A DNA stretch of 64,000 nucleotides from Candidatus Blautia intestinavium (GCA_019113745.1 DXGV01000051.1:51265-115264), one strand, 5' to 3'; shown: positions 31,153 to 40,726, counted from the first letter of the stretch. Program-made: numbers and translations. Notes: generated by a model not told the origin, from the sequence alone.

Positions 31153-31911
31153 CTACAATACCGAGTCTACCAGCCTCCGGGTATATTCCTCCCGGGGGCT
31201 GGAAATAATCTCGTCCGGAGTTCCGCTTTCTACAATCCGCCCCTCATGCATCACCAGCACGCGGTCGCAGAAAGCCTGTACCAGAGCAAGGTCATGACTG
31301 ATAAAAAGGAAGCTTCCCGCTCCCTCGCTTTTCAGTTGCAGGAGCAGATCCAGGATCTGTTTCTGGACGGTAACGTCCAGAGCGCTGGTGGGCTCGTCGC
31401 AGACCAGAAGCTTTGGCCGGATGGCAAGAGCTCTCGCAATAGCCGCCCTCTGGCATTCCCCGCCGCTGACCTGATGCGGATATTTTCCCTCAAATTCCGG
31501 CGTAAGGCCGCACTGAACCAGCAGCTCCCTTACTCTCTTACCTGTCTCTTTCCTGCTCATCCCGGCGTTTCGCAGACTTTCCCCGATCCCGTTTCCAAGG
31601 GTGTATCTGGGATCAAAAGACTCCGTCGGTGTCTGAAAGATCATCTGCATATTCCTGTATGCCTTCCTCAGTTCTCTTCCTCCCGCTTTTGAGATCTCCT
31701 TTCCCATCAGAAAAATTTTTCCCTCTGTAGGACGGATAAGCCCTGTAACCAGACGCGCCGCCGTGGTCTTTCCTGAACCGGATTCTCCTACGATTCCAAG
31801 GGCTTCTCCTTTTTTTACCTCAAAACTTACGTCACGTACAGCGGTAAATCCGCCTTTGTCAGTTGAAAATGTCTTTGTCAGATGTTCCGCCCTTAATATT
31901 ATTTCTGTCAT
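31153..31911 (-). CDS. Peptide/nickel-type ABC transporter ATP-binding protein (DppF/NikE-like)
   Basis: GESGSGKTTAARLVTG, VSGGECQRAAIARAL; start MTEIILRAEHLTKTF. Confidence 0.93.
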   Translation of the reverse strand: MTEIILRAEHLTKTFSTDKGGFTAVRDVSFEVKKGEALGIVGESGSGKTTAARLVTGLIRPTEGKIFLMGKEISKAGGRELRKAYRNMQMIFQTPTESFDPRYTLGNGIGESLRNAGMSRKETGKRVRELLVQCGLTPEFEGKYPHQVSGGECQRAAIARALAIRPKLLVCDEPTSALDVTVQKQILDLLLQLKSEGAGSFLFISHDLALVQAFCDRVLVMHEGRIVESGTPDEIISSPREEYTRRLVDSVL

Positions 31912-31955
31912 AGTCCGTTCCCTTGTCTTTATTCTCACCGCCTGGTATCCTGCCC

Positions 31956-32738
31956 TCATTTTCTCTTCAGAGTCAGGACAGAATCCATCAGATCTCTTGT
32001 ATACGCGTCTTTGGAAGCTTCCAGCACCTCCCCTGCGCCGCCGTAATCTCTTACCTGTCCGTCCTTCAGAACCAGTATCTTATCCGCCATTTTTTTAACA
32101 AGACCGATATTATGAGTCACAAGGATCACCGCCGTATGATATTCCCTGCGCATCAGGAGAAGCTCTTCCGCCACCTGTTTCTGTACGGTAACGTCAAGTG
32201 CGCTGGTAGGCTCGTCAGCCAGAAGCAGTCCGGGCTTCATGATCATGGCAGTACATATACCCACTCTCTGGTTCATGCCGCCGGACAGTTCAAAAGGATA
32301 GCTGTTCCAGATGCGTTCATGATCTGTCAGCCCGATCTTTTCCATGATTTCCGCCGCCCGTCTCTTTGTCTCTTCTTTCTTTATCTTTTCGTGAGCGGAT
32401 ACAGCCTCGTGGATCTGGGCCCCTACCGTCCTCACAGGACAGAAAGCGGCCTTACAGTCCTGAAATACTGTGCCGATCTCCGGACCCAGATATTTTCTCC
32501 TGCGTTTTTCCGGCATATCTGTCAGATTTTCACCTTTAAACCAGATATCTCCCCTGGTCACCATTCCGTTTTCTCCAAGAAGCCCCAGCATGGCTTTAAT
32601 AATAGTGCTTTTTCCACTTCCAGACTCTCCTACGATCCCCAGGATCTCTCCCTGATCCACCTGAAAGCTGACGTCCTTTACAACAGGAGTCCCATTATAA
32701 CAGATTGTGATATGTTCCGCGCAAAGCAAAGGTTCCAT
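31956..32738 (-). CDS. Peptide/nickel-type ABC transporter ATP-binding protein (DppD/NikD-like)
   Basis: GESGSGKSTIIKAMLG, LSGGMNQRVGICTAM; start MEPLLCAEHITICYNG. Confidence 0.93.
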   Translation of the reverse strand: MEPLLCAEHITICYNGTPVVKDVSFQVDQGEILGIVGESGSGKSTIIKAMLGLLGENGMVTRGDIWFKGENLTDMPEKRRRKYLGPEIGTVFQDCKAAFCPVRTVGAQIHEAVSAHEKIKKEETKRRAAEIMEKIGLTDHERIWNSYPFELSGGMNQRVGICTAMIMKPGLLLADEPTSALDVTVQKQVAEELLLMRREYHTAVILVTHNIGLVKKMADKILVLKDGQVRDYGGAGEVLEASKDAYTRDLMDSVLTLKRK

Positions 32739-32817
32739 AACCTTTTCCTTCCTTTCTGATGTATCCTCCGGCTGTCTTCCCGCATATCCTGTGCTGCCGC
32801 AAAATGGTCCGCGCCGG

Positions 32818-34356
32818 TCATTCCACGTCCAGTTCCGCCGTGATCTCATAATAATCGCAGGGATGCGCGGCCATTCCTGTGACATTTGATTTTGTAACGA
32901 TTCCCATATTCAGATGGGATACAAAGAACATTGCGTTGTCATCCAGAAGCTTCTGCTGGAGCTCTACTGCCAGACTGTCTCTTTCCTGAATGTCAAAAGT
33001 CTGATGAAGTTTTTCCGTAAGCTCCGTTACTTCTTCATTCTGGTAATTTCCATAATTTTTCGGTCCTGTTACCGTGCTGGTAAAGAAATATTCCGGATCT
33101 CCTGTAGGCGCTGTTGTCAGGGAGCTTACATACACGTCAAAGTCTCCCTCCTGAGCGTAAGTCATATGATCCGAAGTATTGTTCACCTGCACGTCGATTC
33201 CTATTTCCTTCAGAGTAGCCTGGGCGTATTCCGCCAGCTTTGGCTGCTCCAACCGGGTAGGATAAGTCAGCCAGTTTATTGTCAGCTTTTCTCCGTCTTT
33301 ATCTACATAGCCGTCCCCGTCCGTATCCGTCCAGCCGGATTCCTCCAGGAGTTCCCGCGCCCCTTCCGGATCATAGGATACTGTTGTCACCGCTTTATTT
33401 CCATAAGAAAAGCTGTCCGGAAAAGCCGCCGACGCCGGGAGACCTCTTCCCTCCATGATCACGGAGCAGAAGCCTTCCTTATCTATTCCCATTGCCACCG
33501 CTTTTCTCACATTTTCATCCTGCATGATCTCTGAATCAAAATTGAACTGTCCGAAAAAGCACCGGCTTGTGGCGCAGGAATTGATTGTATAGTCGGGATT
33601 TCCGTCAAACAGTACATAATTGTCATACTGAAGGCCGTAGGTACCCTGTACGTCTCCTGTCTGGAGAGCCGCGGTAAGGGCGCTTCCGTCAGAAAAGGAT
33701 TTCACCGTAACCTTGTCCACTTTAACGTCTCCGCCCCAGTAATCCTCATTTTTTACAAGAGTGATCTGCGCAGGCGTTACCTCCGTGGCAATATACGGCC
33801 CGGTTCCCGCCACGTTGGCGGAGCCGCCCTCTCCCTGGATTCCATATTCCATGTCGATAATGGCTCCGTAGGGATCTCCCAGATAGTTAATGAGCGCAGG
33901 ACAGGGTTCGGCAGTGTAGATCGTAAGAATCAGCCCCTCCGCCTCAATATGATCGATCTTCAGATCCGACGGCGCTCTGTCGTGTACTGCGATCAGATCA
34001 TCCAGACACTCCTTCACAGCCTGGGCGTCCATTGTACGGTCGCTGGAAAATTTCACTCCGTCCCGCAGCGTGATCTTTACGGTCGTATCGTCCACAAACT
34101 CATAGTCCGTGGCAAGCCATGGCTCCACTTCCATGTTATCATTGTATTTGAACAATGTTTCGCCTACTCCATAGCGCACTGCGCTCCATCCGGAATAATT
34201 GTCATGAGGGTTCAGTCCTGCGTCCCCCATTTCCTCGCTGTATCCGGTAGTTCCGTATACAAAAGTTTTTTCCTCTTCTTTCGCAAACGTCTGAACCGTC
34301 AGGCCTGACGCAAGCACCGCTACCGCAAGAACCGCCGCGATTATTTTTTTTCTCAT
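32818..34356 (-). CDS. Family 5 extracellular solute-binding protein
   Basis: SBP_bac_5 fold; signal peptide MRKKIIAAVLAVAVLASGLTVQTFAKEEEK with no lipobox cysteine; DTDGDGYVDKDGE loop. Confidence 0.92.
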   Translation of the reverse strand: MRKKIIAAVLAVAVLASGLTVQTFAKEEEKTFVYGTTGYSEEMGDAGLNPHDNYSGWSAVRYGVGETLFKYNDNMEVEPWLATDYEFVDDTTVKITLRDGVKFSSDRTMDAQAVKECLDDLIAVHDRAPSDLKIDHIEAEGLILTIYTAEPCPALINYLGDPYGAIIDMEYGIQGEGGSANVAGTGPYIATEVTPAQITLVKNEDYWGGDVKVDKVTVKSFSDGSALTAALQTGDVQGTYGLQYDNYVLFDGNPDYTINSCATSRCFFGQFNFDSEIMQDENVRKAVAMGIDKEGFCSVIMEGRGLPASAAFPDSFSYGNKAVTTVSYDPEGARELLEESGWTDTDGDGYVDKDGEKLTINWLTYPTRLEQPKLAEYAQATLKEIGIDVQVNNTSDHMTYAQEGDFDVYVSSLTTAPTGDPEYFFTSTVTGPKNYGNYQNEEVTELTEKLHQTFDIQERDSLAVELQQKLLDDNAMFFVSHLNMGIVTKSNVTGMAAHPCDYYEITAELDVE

Positions 34357-34416
34357 GCCGTACTCCTTTTCCTTTTTTATTTATCTCTTATATAGCAGGG
34401 ACAGAGCCGCTTTTTG

Positions 34417-35271
34417 CTATCCCCGCCGCTTCGGATCTATGTAGTCCCGCAGCGTGTCTCCAAGAAGATTAAAGATCATCACCGTGATAAAGATCGCCGC
34501 CCCCGGCGCAAGGGCCATCCACGGAGATATCTGAAGCATACTTCTTCCGTCGTTGATCATGCTTCCCCACTCTGCCGCCGGAGGCTGTACGCCCAGCCCC
34601 AGAAAAGAGAGGCCCGCAAGCTCCATCATCATCGTTCCGATATCCAGCACCGCTGTTACAAGAACCGGTCCCGCAATATTGGGCAGCACATGTTTTATAA
34701 GGATTCCTGGAGTACTGCATCCGGATAATCTTGCCGCCATAATATAGGGAGAATCCTTCTGAGCCATCGTCAGCCCCCTGGCCAGACGGGCAAATTTCGG
34801 CCAGCCGATAACGGCGAGAGCGATAACGGCGTTCTGGATCCCTCCGCCCAGCACGCCCGCTACCGCAAGAGCGAATACAAGGCTCGGAAAGGCCAGAAAC
34901 AGATCGGAAACCCTCATCAGCACCGTATCAGCCCCTTTTCCATACCAGCCGCATATCATCCCCACCAACGTTCCCACTGCCGTCACAACCGCCACAAGCA
35001 TAAGCGTGGCATAGATACTGATCGTACTTCCCGCCAGAACCCGCGAGAACATATCCCTGCCAAACCTGTCGGTCCCGAGAAGGTGGGACAGGCTTGGCGG
35101 CTGCTGCGCCAGCAGAAGATTCTGTTCGTCCGGATCATAAGGACAGAGGTATCCGGCGAAGGCCGCCGTCAGAAGGAGGAGCACGGTGATCACGGAAAAA
35201 AATATCAGCCTGCCCTTTGTATGGTTCTTTTTTATTTTCTGTTTTCGTACAGTTATCTTTTCATCAGCCAT
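34417..35271 (-). CDS. Peptide/nickel-type ABC permease (DppC/NikC-like)
   Basis: Multi-TM; LLGTDRFGRDMFSRVLAGSTIS; EAA-like loop. Confidence 0.93.
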   Translation of the reverse strand: MADEKITVRKQKIKKNHTKGRLIFFSVITVLLLLTAAFAGYLCPYDPDEQNLLLAQQPPSLSHLLGTDRFGRDMFSRVLAGSTISIYATLMLVAVVTAVGTLVGMICGWYGKGADTVLMRVSDLFLAFPSLVFALAVAGVLGGGIQNAVIALAVIGWPKFARLARGLTMAQKDSPYIMAARLSGCSTPGILIKHVLPNIAGPVLVTAVLDIGTMMMELAGLSFLGLGVQPPAAEWGSMINDGRSMLQISPWMALAPGAAIFITVMIFNLLGDTLRDYIDPKRRG

Positions 35272-35304
35272 AACTACCCAGCTCCTGTTCCTCTCACCTT
35301 ATTC

Positions 35305-36240
35305 TCAGCGTGCCAGACGCACCCGCGGGTCAAGATAGTGATAAATAATATCTGCCGCCAGATTTACCAGCACATAGATCACTGCCATCCACGCCACATA
35401 TGCCTGCACAATGGGATAGTCCCTCATGGTAATTGCGTCTACCGCCATCTTTCCCACTCCGTCCCACATAAAAATCGTTTCCACAATGGTGGTTCCTCCC
35501 AGCAGGCTGCCTACAGAAAGCGCCAGAAGAGTAATAACCGTCAGCATAGACGCTTTCATTACATTTCTCCATATGATAACGCTCCCCTTTACTCCTCTTG
35601 CCATGGCTCCTGCAACGTAATCTTTATTTAATTCCTCAAGGACCGTCGCTCTCACCTGTCTGGTGTATTTTGCCGCCATGGAAACCGCAAGGGTCAGTGT
35701 GGGAAGGATCAGACTCAGCGCCAGATTTTCTGAAGTGATCACCGGAAGCCATCCCAGTTTTACGGAAAGGAAATACATCAGCACCAGAGCCGCAAAAAAA
35801 TTAGGCATGGAATTTCCGATAAAGCTCAGAAAGCGGATCAGATAATCCGCCCACCGGTTATGCCTGACCGCAGAGACAATTCCCAGAGGAACGGAAATCA
35901 GCATAGTCAGGGTTATCGAGGAGAGCATCAGAAGGATTGTAGCCGGAAGCTTTTCCACAAACGTATCATAGACGTCCCGGTCCGACACATAGCTGACGCC
36001 CATATCCCCGGTGATCATTCCGGCGAACCACCGTCCGTACTGTACCAGAAAAGGCTGGTCAAGCCCGTATTCTTTTTTTGCCTCGTCGATAACCTCCTGG
36101 GAAACCGCTGTTCCGGCGTTCTCATACATATAGGTAACTGCGTCTCCCCCCGCCAGCCGCATCATGGCAAAGGAGAGAAAGGTAATCCCGATCAGGACCG
36201 GAATTAACTGAAGCAGCCGTTTTACAATATATTTCAGCAT
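35305..36240 (-). CDS. Peptide/nickel-type ABC permease (DppB/NikB-like)
   Basis: MLKYIVKRLLQLIPVLIGITFLSFAMMRLAGGD; multi-TM. Confidence 0.94.
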   Translation of the reverse strand: MLKYIVKRLLQLIPVLIGITFLSFAMMRLAGGDAVTYMYENAGTAVSQEVIDEAKKEYGLDQPFLVQYGRWFAGMITGDMGVSYVSDRDVYDTFVEKLPATILLMLSSITLTMLISVPLGIVSAVRHNRWADYLIRFLSFIGNSMPNFFAALVLMYFLSVKLGWLPVITSENLALSLILPTLTLAVSMAAKYTRQVRATVLEELNKDYVAGAMARGVKGSVIIWRNVMKASMLTVITLLALSVGSLLGGTTIVETIFMWDGVGKMAVDAITMRDYPIVQAYVAWMAVIYVLVNLAADIIYHYLDPRVRLAR

Positions 36241-36296
36241 TTCAGAATCCCCTTAAATTTAAAGAATAGAGAGGGCAAATCCTCTTGTCTCCTGAA

Positions 36297-36365
36297 TCAT
36301 ACCGCTTCCATCCGGACAGCGGACATCTTATATCGTCCAAATTCTATCAGCGCTTCTTTCTTCAT
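36297..36365 (-). CDS. Candidate small ORF, 22 aa: MKKEALIEFGRYKMSAVRMEAV
   Basis: ATG at 36365 preceded by AGAGGGGGAAGAG (SD-like), TGA at 36297-36299; lies between the deacylase-methyltransferase gene and the permease gene on the same strand; below the ORF-track size cutoff. Confidence 0.5.
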   Translation of the reverse strand: MKKEALIEFGRYKMSAVRMEAV

Positions 36366-36398
36366 CTCTTCCCCCTCTATATGTAATATAGCCAAAGG

Positions 36399-38096
36399 TC
36401 ACTCCGGCTTCTGTGTGCGGATCATAAACATGGGTACCGGATTGTAAAATTCATCTTTTTCCAAATAAATCCTGCTGCTGATCCCCAGATCCACCGCAAA
36501 TTCCTGCAGTTTCATGGCGCCCAGAGTCTCCAGATCCCAGGCCGGACGGCTGTAGGAACTGATGGGAAGCTGGCGTTTGATCTCCTCGCATTCCCGCATC
36601 ATATCATCGCCGATGGTCTGGTGCGCATGATTTTCAGGAAGAGAAGAGACATCTGTGAAGTCGCTCAGACCGTAGTTGGCATCAAAGTTCAAGAGCACGC
36701 CTCCTTTTTTCAGGACACGCACCCAGTCCCGGTAGGCGCGCCGCACATGGGGCAGGGTCCAGGTCAGATTTCTGGAGATCACCACGTCAAAAGTCCCGTC
36801 AGGGAAATCCACGTTTTCCGCGTCCATAACGATAAATTCACAGTCCGCGTTTTCCTCCGCCGCAAGGATCTTCGCATTTTCTATCATGTCCGGCGTAAGA
36901 TCCACTCCCGTCACCTGATAGCCTTCCTTTGCCAGAAGCACGGAGAAAAATCCCGCTCCGCACCCTACATCCAGGATCCGGAGACGATCCCCTGCGGGAA
37001 GCTGCGCCCGTATTTCCTTCATCCAGCGCTCCGCCATGGCGCTGTGAAGCTCCTCCCTTTTGTGGGTCAGGAAGTCGCTGCTGCGTTTTTCCCAGTAATG
37101 TACAATACGCTCTTTCCGCTCGTCATAGGGATTGACCACTTTTCCGTAGGCGATCATGGGACTGTCTCCCATCACCTGAAGACTTCCCGTCTGATAAAGG
37201 ATCACGCCGCCAAACTCCGCTATGCTGATTTCTTTTATATTTCCCTGATAATCCCGGACCTCTCCCAGCTTTTCGCCTCTGTGGATCATATCTCCCGGCT
37301 TGCGGCACGGATACCAGAGGCCGTCTTGGGAAGCGTCCTGATAACAGACGTCCGTCACCTCCAGCGGATAATAAGTCCGGTAGTCTTTCTGTCCTCTGTA
37401 GATTCCAAGATGGCAGAGAATGTTCCGCACATCCCTTCTGGTAGAACGGACTTCCTCATTGTTCCATCCGCCCATACCGCCTCTTTCTATAAGAATGCTG
37501 GGAATTCCCTGAGACGCGGCGTAATTGTAGGCTCCGCCGGAAGCCACATCGGATTTCACCATATAAGGCACATCCACCTGTTCCGCCATCCTGCGGGACA
37601 TGGCAGACACTTCTCTGTCCGCCCTGCCCGCATAATAAACGTAGGGCGTAAGCTGTTCATAATCGTCTCCGCTGTGAAGATCTATATAGTAATCCGCGGC
37701 CGGCAGCAATTCCTTCGCAGCCGTCCAGGCAAGTCTCTCTGTTTCCGTGCCGTCCTCTTTTCCGGGAAACACCCTGTTCAGATCTTTTTGATCCGCATAG
37801 CCGAGACTTCCGCCGCGCTTCTCAAAGGCAGTGCGGTTCATCACTTTTACAATGATCACCGTTCCCGTCACCTTCTCGATTTTTAATTTCTGAGAAAGCT
37901 CTATGGCCGCCTGGATTCCCACATATTCTCCGGAATGAACGCCCGCAGTGATAAGCATCGTCCTGCCCGATTGTTCTCCGTGAAGAACGGCGGCAGGCAT
38001 GCGGAACTTTCCGCCGCCCAGCTCAAGGTATCCGCACCATCGCTGTCCCGGCTGTACCTCTATATTATTTAACCGGAATGTCTTATTATTTTCCAT
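36399..38096 (-). CDS. Fusion protein: AstE/AspA-type zinc deacylase (M14-like) domain plus class I SAM methyltransferase domain
   Basis: N-term ITAGVHSGEYVGIQAA...YYIDLHSGDDYEQL; C-term RILDVGCGAGFFSVLLAKEGYQVTGVDLTPDM...FDVVISRNLTWTLPHV...VLKKGGVLLNFDANYG. Confidence 0.88.
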   Translation of the reverse strand: MENNKTFRLNNIEVQPGQRWCGYLELGGGKFRMPAAVLHGEQSGRTMLITAGVHSGEYVGIQAAIELSQKLKIEKVTGTVIIVKVMNRTAFEKRGGSLGYADQKDLNRVFPGKEDGTETERLAWTAAKELLPAADYYIDLHSGDDYEQLTPYVYYAGRADREVSAMSRRMAEQVDVPYMVKSDVASGGAYNYAASQGIPSILIERGGMGGWNNEEVRSTRRDVRNILCHLGIYRGQKDYRTYYPLEVTDVCYQDASQDGLWYPCRKPGDMIHRGEKLGEVRDYQGNIKEISIAEFGGVILYQTGSLQVMGDSPMIAYGKVVNPYDERKERIVHYWEKRSSDFLTHKREELHSAMAERWMKEIRAQLPAGDRLRILDVGCGAGFFSVLLAKEGYQVTGVDLTPDMIENAKILAAEENADCEFIVMDAENVDFPDGTFDVVISRNLTWTLPHVRRAYRDWVRVLKKGGVLLNFDANYGLSDFTDVSSLPENHAHQTIGDDMMRECEEIKRQLPISSYSRPAWDLETLGAMKLQEFAVDLGISSRIYLEKDEFYNPVPMFMIRTQKPE

Positions 38097-38152
38097 TTAA
38101 ACTGTCTGCCTCTTCTTTCTGTAATATTTCTGTTTTTTCTTGAGACATGTTT

Positions 38153-39034
38153 TCAGACGCGTTTTTGTTTTCCCCGTCCATAAACTGCCGCCAGCACGCA
38201 AAAAATCAGGTACACAAAGATCGAAATCACTGACGCTTCAATCCCGAAATCTCCGCCCGAAACAAGAAAACTTTTATTTTTCAATACAAAATTAAACATG
38301 GAACTACTGTCCGCACCGTCTCCAATATGAAGAATCCCGCCAATAATGGCCATATTCCAGATGCCGTGGACAATAGCGCTGTTCCAGACGGAGTTGTCTG
38401 TGCAGGTAATCAATGAAAATAAAATCCCCACAATGCTTCCCGCGATCAAAAGCTGAATGGTACTGACAAAATCCAGGCGGTTTCCAATGATGTGAAGGGC
38501 CCCGAAAAGTACCGAAGGAACGATTACCGCGATCTTTTTTCCAAAACGTTCTTCCAGACAGCCCATCACAAGGCCACGGAAGATCATTTCCTCCACAATC
38601 CCTGTCGCCAGACCATAAAACGCCACTGCTCCGGTAATCATTGCAAGAGTAGTCGCTGTGTCAAATCTGTTGATTTCCCAATGACCGCCAAAAGCCAGAG
38701 ATATCAGCAACACCAGAACAGGCATCAGGACAGCCGATAATACCCAGACCGGTTTTAAACGGAAACCGGGAATCCGCATTTTCTCTCTTGATATCTTCAA
38801 ATATTTTCTGCAAAACAGATCCACGCCCAGGAATGCCAACACCACATATAAAATTCCCGCCAGAATATTGCATATTGCTCCGGGCAGCCCCGCGTTCAAA
38901 AATATTTCGCTGATACTGAAAGCCAGACTCTGCGCTATCGCCAAAATCACGATAGCCAGCAGAATCCCCAGAAGGGCTTTCAGCGCCGATATCCTGCTTT
39001 TTCTTTTTGTTTTCTGCATTTCTATGATCTCCAT
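38153..39034 (-). CDS. CPBP-family intramembrane glutamic endopeptidase
   Basis: EEMIFRGLVMGCLEERFG...VPSVLFGALHI in a multi-TM protein. Confidence 0.9.
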   Translation of the reverse strand: MEIIEMQKTKRKSRISALKALLGILLAIVILAIAQSLAFSISEIFLNAGLPGAICNILAGILYVVLAFLGVDLFCRKYLKISREKMRIPGFRLKPVWVLSAVLMPVLVLLISLAFGGHWEINRFDTATTLAMITGAVAFYGLATGIVEEMIFRGLVMGCLEERFGKKIAVIVPSVLFGALHIIGNRLDFVSTIQLLIAGSIVGILFSLITCTDNSVWNSAIVHGIWNMAIIGGILHIGDGADSSSMFNFVLKNKSFLVSGGDFGIEASVISIFVYLIFCVLAAVYGRGKQKRV

Positions 39035-39828
39035 TCCGATTCGTTTTTTTCTCCGGACAGCAGAAATACCGGGGTGGAGCCGTTATTGGCAATTTCCTCT
39101 TCTGTCCAGACTTCCTTCCATACCGCTTCGTCACAGACCACATTCTGGAATCCTGCTTTTTTCATCGCCTCTATATCCCACTGTGGCCGTTTCAGCCTGC
39201 TTAACGGAACCTGTCTGGCGATATTTTCCATCCGCTCAATATCCGTTCCCTCGTAATAATCCTCGAATTCCTTTTCCTCCACCTGGCGGCGGTCCTGATC
39301 GTATCCGTCTCTTTTCTTTTCATCAAACAGATGGCCGTACCAGTCCGCGTCAAAATTATAGAGAACGCCCCCTTTTTTCAGCACACGGTACCACTCCCGG
39401 TATGCCGCTTCCGGATCCGGAAGATTCCAGGTAACGTTTCTGGTAACTACCGCGTCAAAGGAATCGTTATCCACATGAAGTTTCTGAACATCCTCTGTTT
39501 TCCACACAATTCCCCCGGCAAGCTCTCCTGCGTTGTGTTTCGCTTCCTTGAGCATTTCCTCAGTTGCATCCACCGCTGTTACCTGATACCCTGACTCCGC
39601 AAGAAGAATGGCAAAGAAGCCGGGACCTGTACCTGCGTCCAGTATTCTTATCTCCGAAGGCTTCCTGCCTGGAAATTTTTCTTCCAGTAAAGAAAGAAGC
39701 TTTCTTTTCCACATAATTCTTCTGGCGTCCGCCATCTCCTGCTGATTATATTCTGAATAGCCTTTCGCCCGTTCCGTCCAGTAGGAACGGATTTCCTCTC
39801 CAAGTTCATTGTTCTGTAATATCTTCAT
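39022..39828 (-). CDS. Class I SAM-dependent methyltransferase, paralogue of the C-terminal domain of 36399..38096
   Basis: RILDAGTGPGFFAILLAESGYQVTAVDATEEM...FDAVVTRNVTWNLPDPEAAYREWYRVLKKGGVLYNFDADWYG; start at 39828 with GAGGAGAG RBS (track start upstream crosses a terminator). Confidence 0.9.
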   Translation of the reverse strand: MKILQNNELGEEIRSYWTERAKGYSEYNQQEMADARRIMWKRKLLSLLEEKFPGRKPSEIRILDAGTGPGFFAILLAESGYQVTAVDATEEMLKEAKHNAGELAGGIVWKTEDVQKLHVDNDSFDAVVTRNVTWNLPDPEAAYREWYRVLKKGGVLYNFDADWYGHLFDEKKRDGYDQDRRQVEEKEFEDYYEGTDIERMENIARQVPLSRLKRPQWDIEAMKKAGFQNVVCDEAVWKEVWTEEEIANNGSTPVFLLSGEKNESEWRS

Positions 39829-39918
39829 TGCTCTCCTCTGATATTCTCTCTTTTCTGCTGCGTTAATGTACAAGGGGCAACATGCTCCAAGCCGCGTAAT
39901 TTTAACGATATTCATTAT

Positions 39919-39957
39919 AAAAAAAAGAAATCCCCGGGGCAAGCCTCCCGGGGGGAT
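39919..39957 (-). terminator. Terminator downstream of the PIN/Phd pair (or attenuator before the methyltransferase operon)
   Basis: Minus strand ATCCCCCCGGG AGGCTTG CCCCGGGGATT TCTTTTTTTT. Confidence 0.8.
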
Positions 39958-40054
39958 AGTTTCACAACTCCAAAATATCATAATTGGGAGAACACATTCA
40001 TCTCCACAAAAGTATTATCAGCGGATTTCCGGCTGGTTAAGAGCGGCGGCATGT

Positions 40055-40462
40055 TTACTTGTTCAGGAAATCAGCGGGAAGGATGGCTGGCACCACCGAA
40101 CCAGCGAAGTCCTTGATGTTGCGGGTAAGGACGTAGCTTGCCCCGTTTCGCTCGGCCACGGCATCCACTACCGCGTCTTCAAAATCCGGCATAGCCCGCA
40201 TGAGAGCGGTGTGTATGTCCATACCTTGCACATCGGCAAAGCTCACAATCTGGGCGAGCTGTTCAATCTGTTCCTTAGCCTGCTGTGCAGAGCCGAGGGC
40301 CTTGCGCAACATATAGAAAATGTCGGTGACGGCAGATGCAGAAATCAGACACTCGGCATCATCTTCAATGGCCTTACGCAACGCCCGGTAGGAATCTGCA
40401 AAAAAGGGTTCCCGCTTTTGCAGGATGTCCAAGATTACGTTTGTGTCGATCAGGATTTTCAT
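40055..40462 (-). CDS. PIN-domain putative toxin (VapC-like)
   Basis: MKILIDTNVILDILQKREPF ... PDFEDAVVDAVAERNGASYVLTRNIKDF. Confidence 0.92.
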   Translation of the reverse strand: MKILIDTNVILDILQKREPFFADSYRALRKAIEDDAECLISASAVTDIFYMLRKALGSAQQAKEQIEQLAQIVSFADVQGMDIHTALMRAMPDFEDAVVDAVAERNGASYVLTRNIKDFAGSVVPAILPADFLNK

Positions 40463-40680
40463 TTTCCGGCCAGACGCTCCTCTCGTATGGTTTTCTCATC
40501 CATGGCGGAGTCTGCAGGGATAATCCCCACAAGGCTGTCCAGAACCGCCAGCTTATTGACGGTAGGGCTGGTAAGCCGGGCGATATTCTTGCCGTTCTTG
40601 GTAATGAATATGTCCTGCTTCTTGGCCATTTCCAGATATTTGCCGAGGTTGCTCTTGAACTCGGTCGCAGTTACAATCAT
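40459..40680 (-). CDS. Phd/YefM-type antitoxin
   Basis: MIVTATEFKSNLGKYLEMAKKQDIFITKNGKNIARL; overlaps the PIN gene by 4 nt; GGAGG before the ATG at 40680. Confidence 0.9.
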   Translation of the reverse strand: MIVTATEFKSNLGKYLEMAKKQDIFITKNGKNIARLTSPTVNKLAVLDSLVGIIPADSAMDEKTIREERLAGK

Positions 40681-40726
40681 AATATGCGCCTCCTTCATGG
40701 TTTACAGTATGTTCCTCTTCATCTTC

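Noticed and set aside
36621-37886. 421-aa plus-strand ORF opposite the deacylase-methyltransferase fusion
   Set aside because: Antisense shadow; the fusion protein on the minus strand has clear motifs in both domains.
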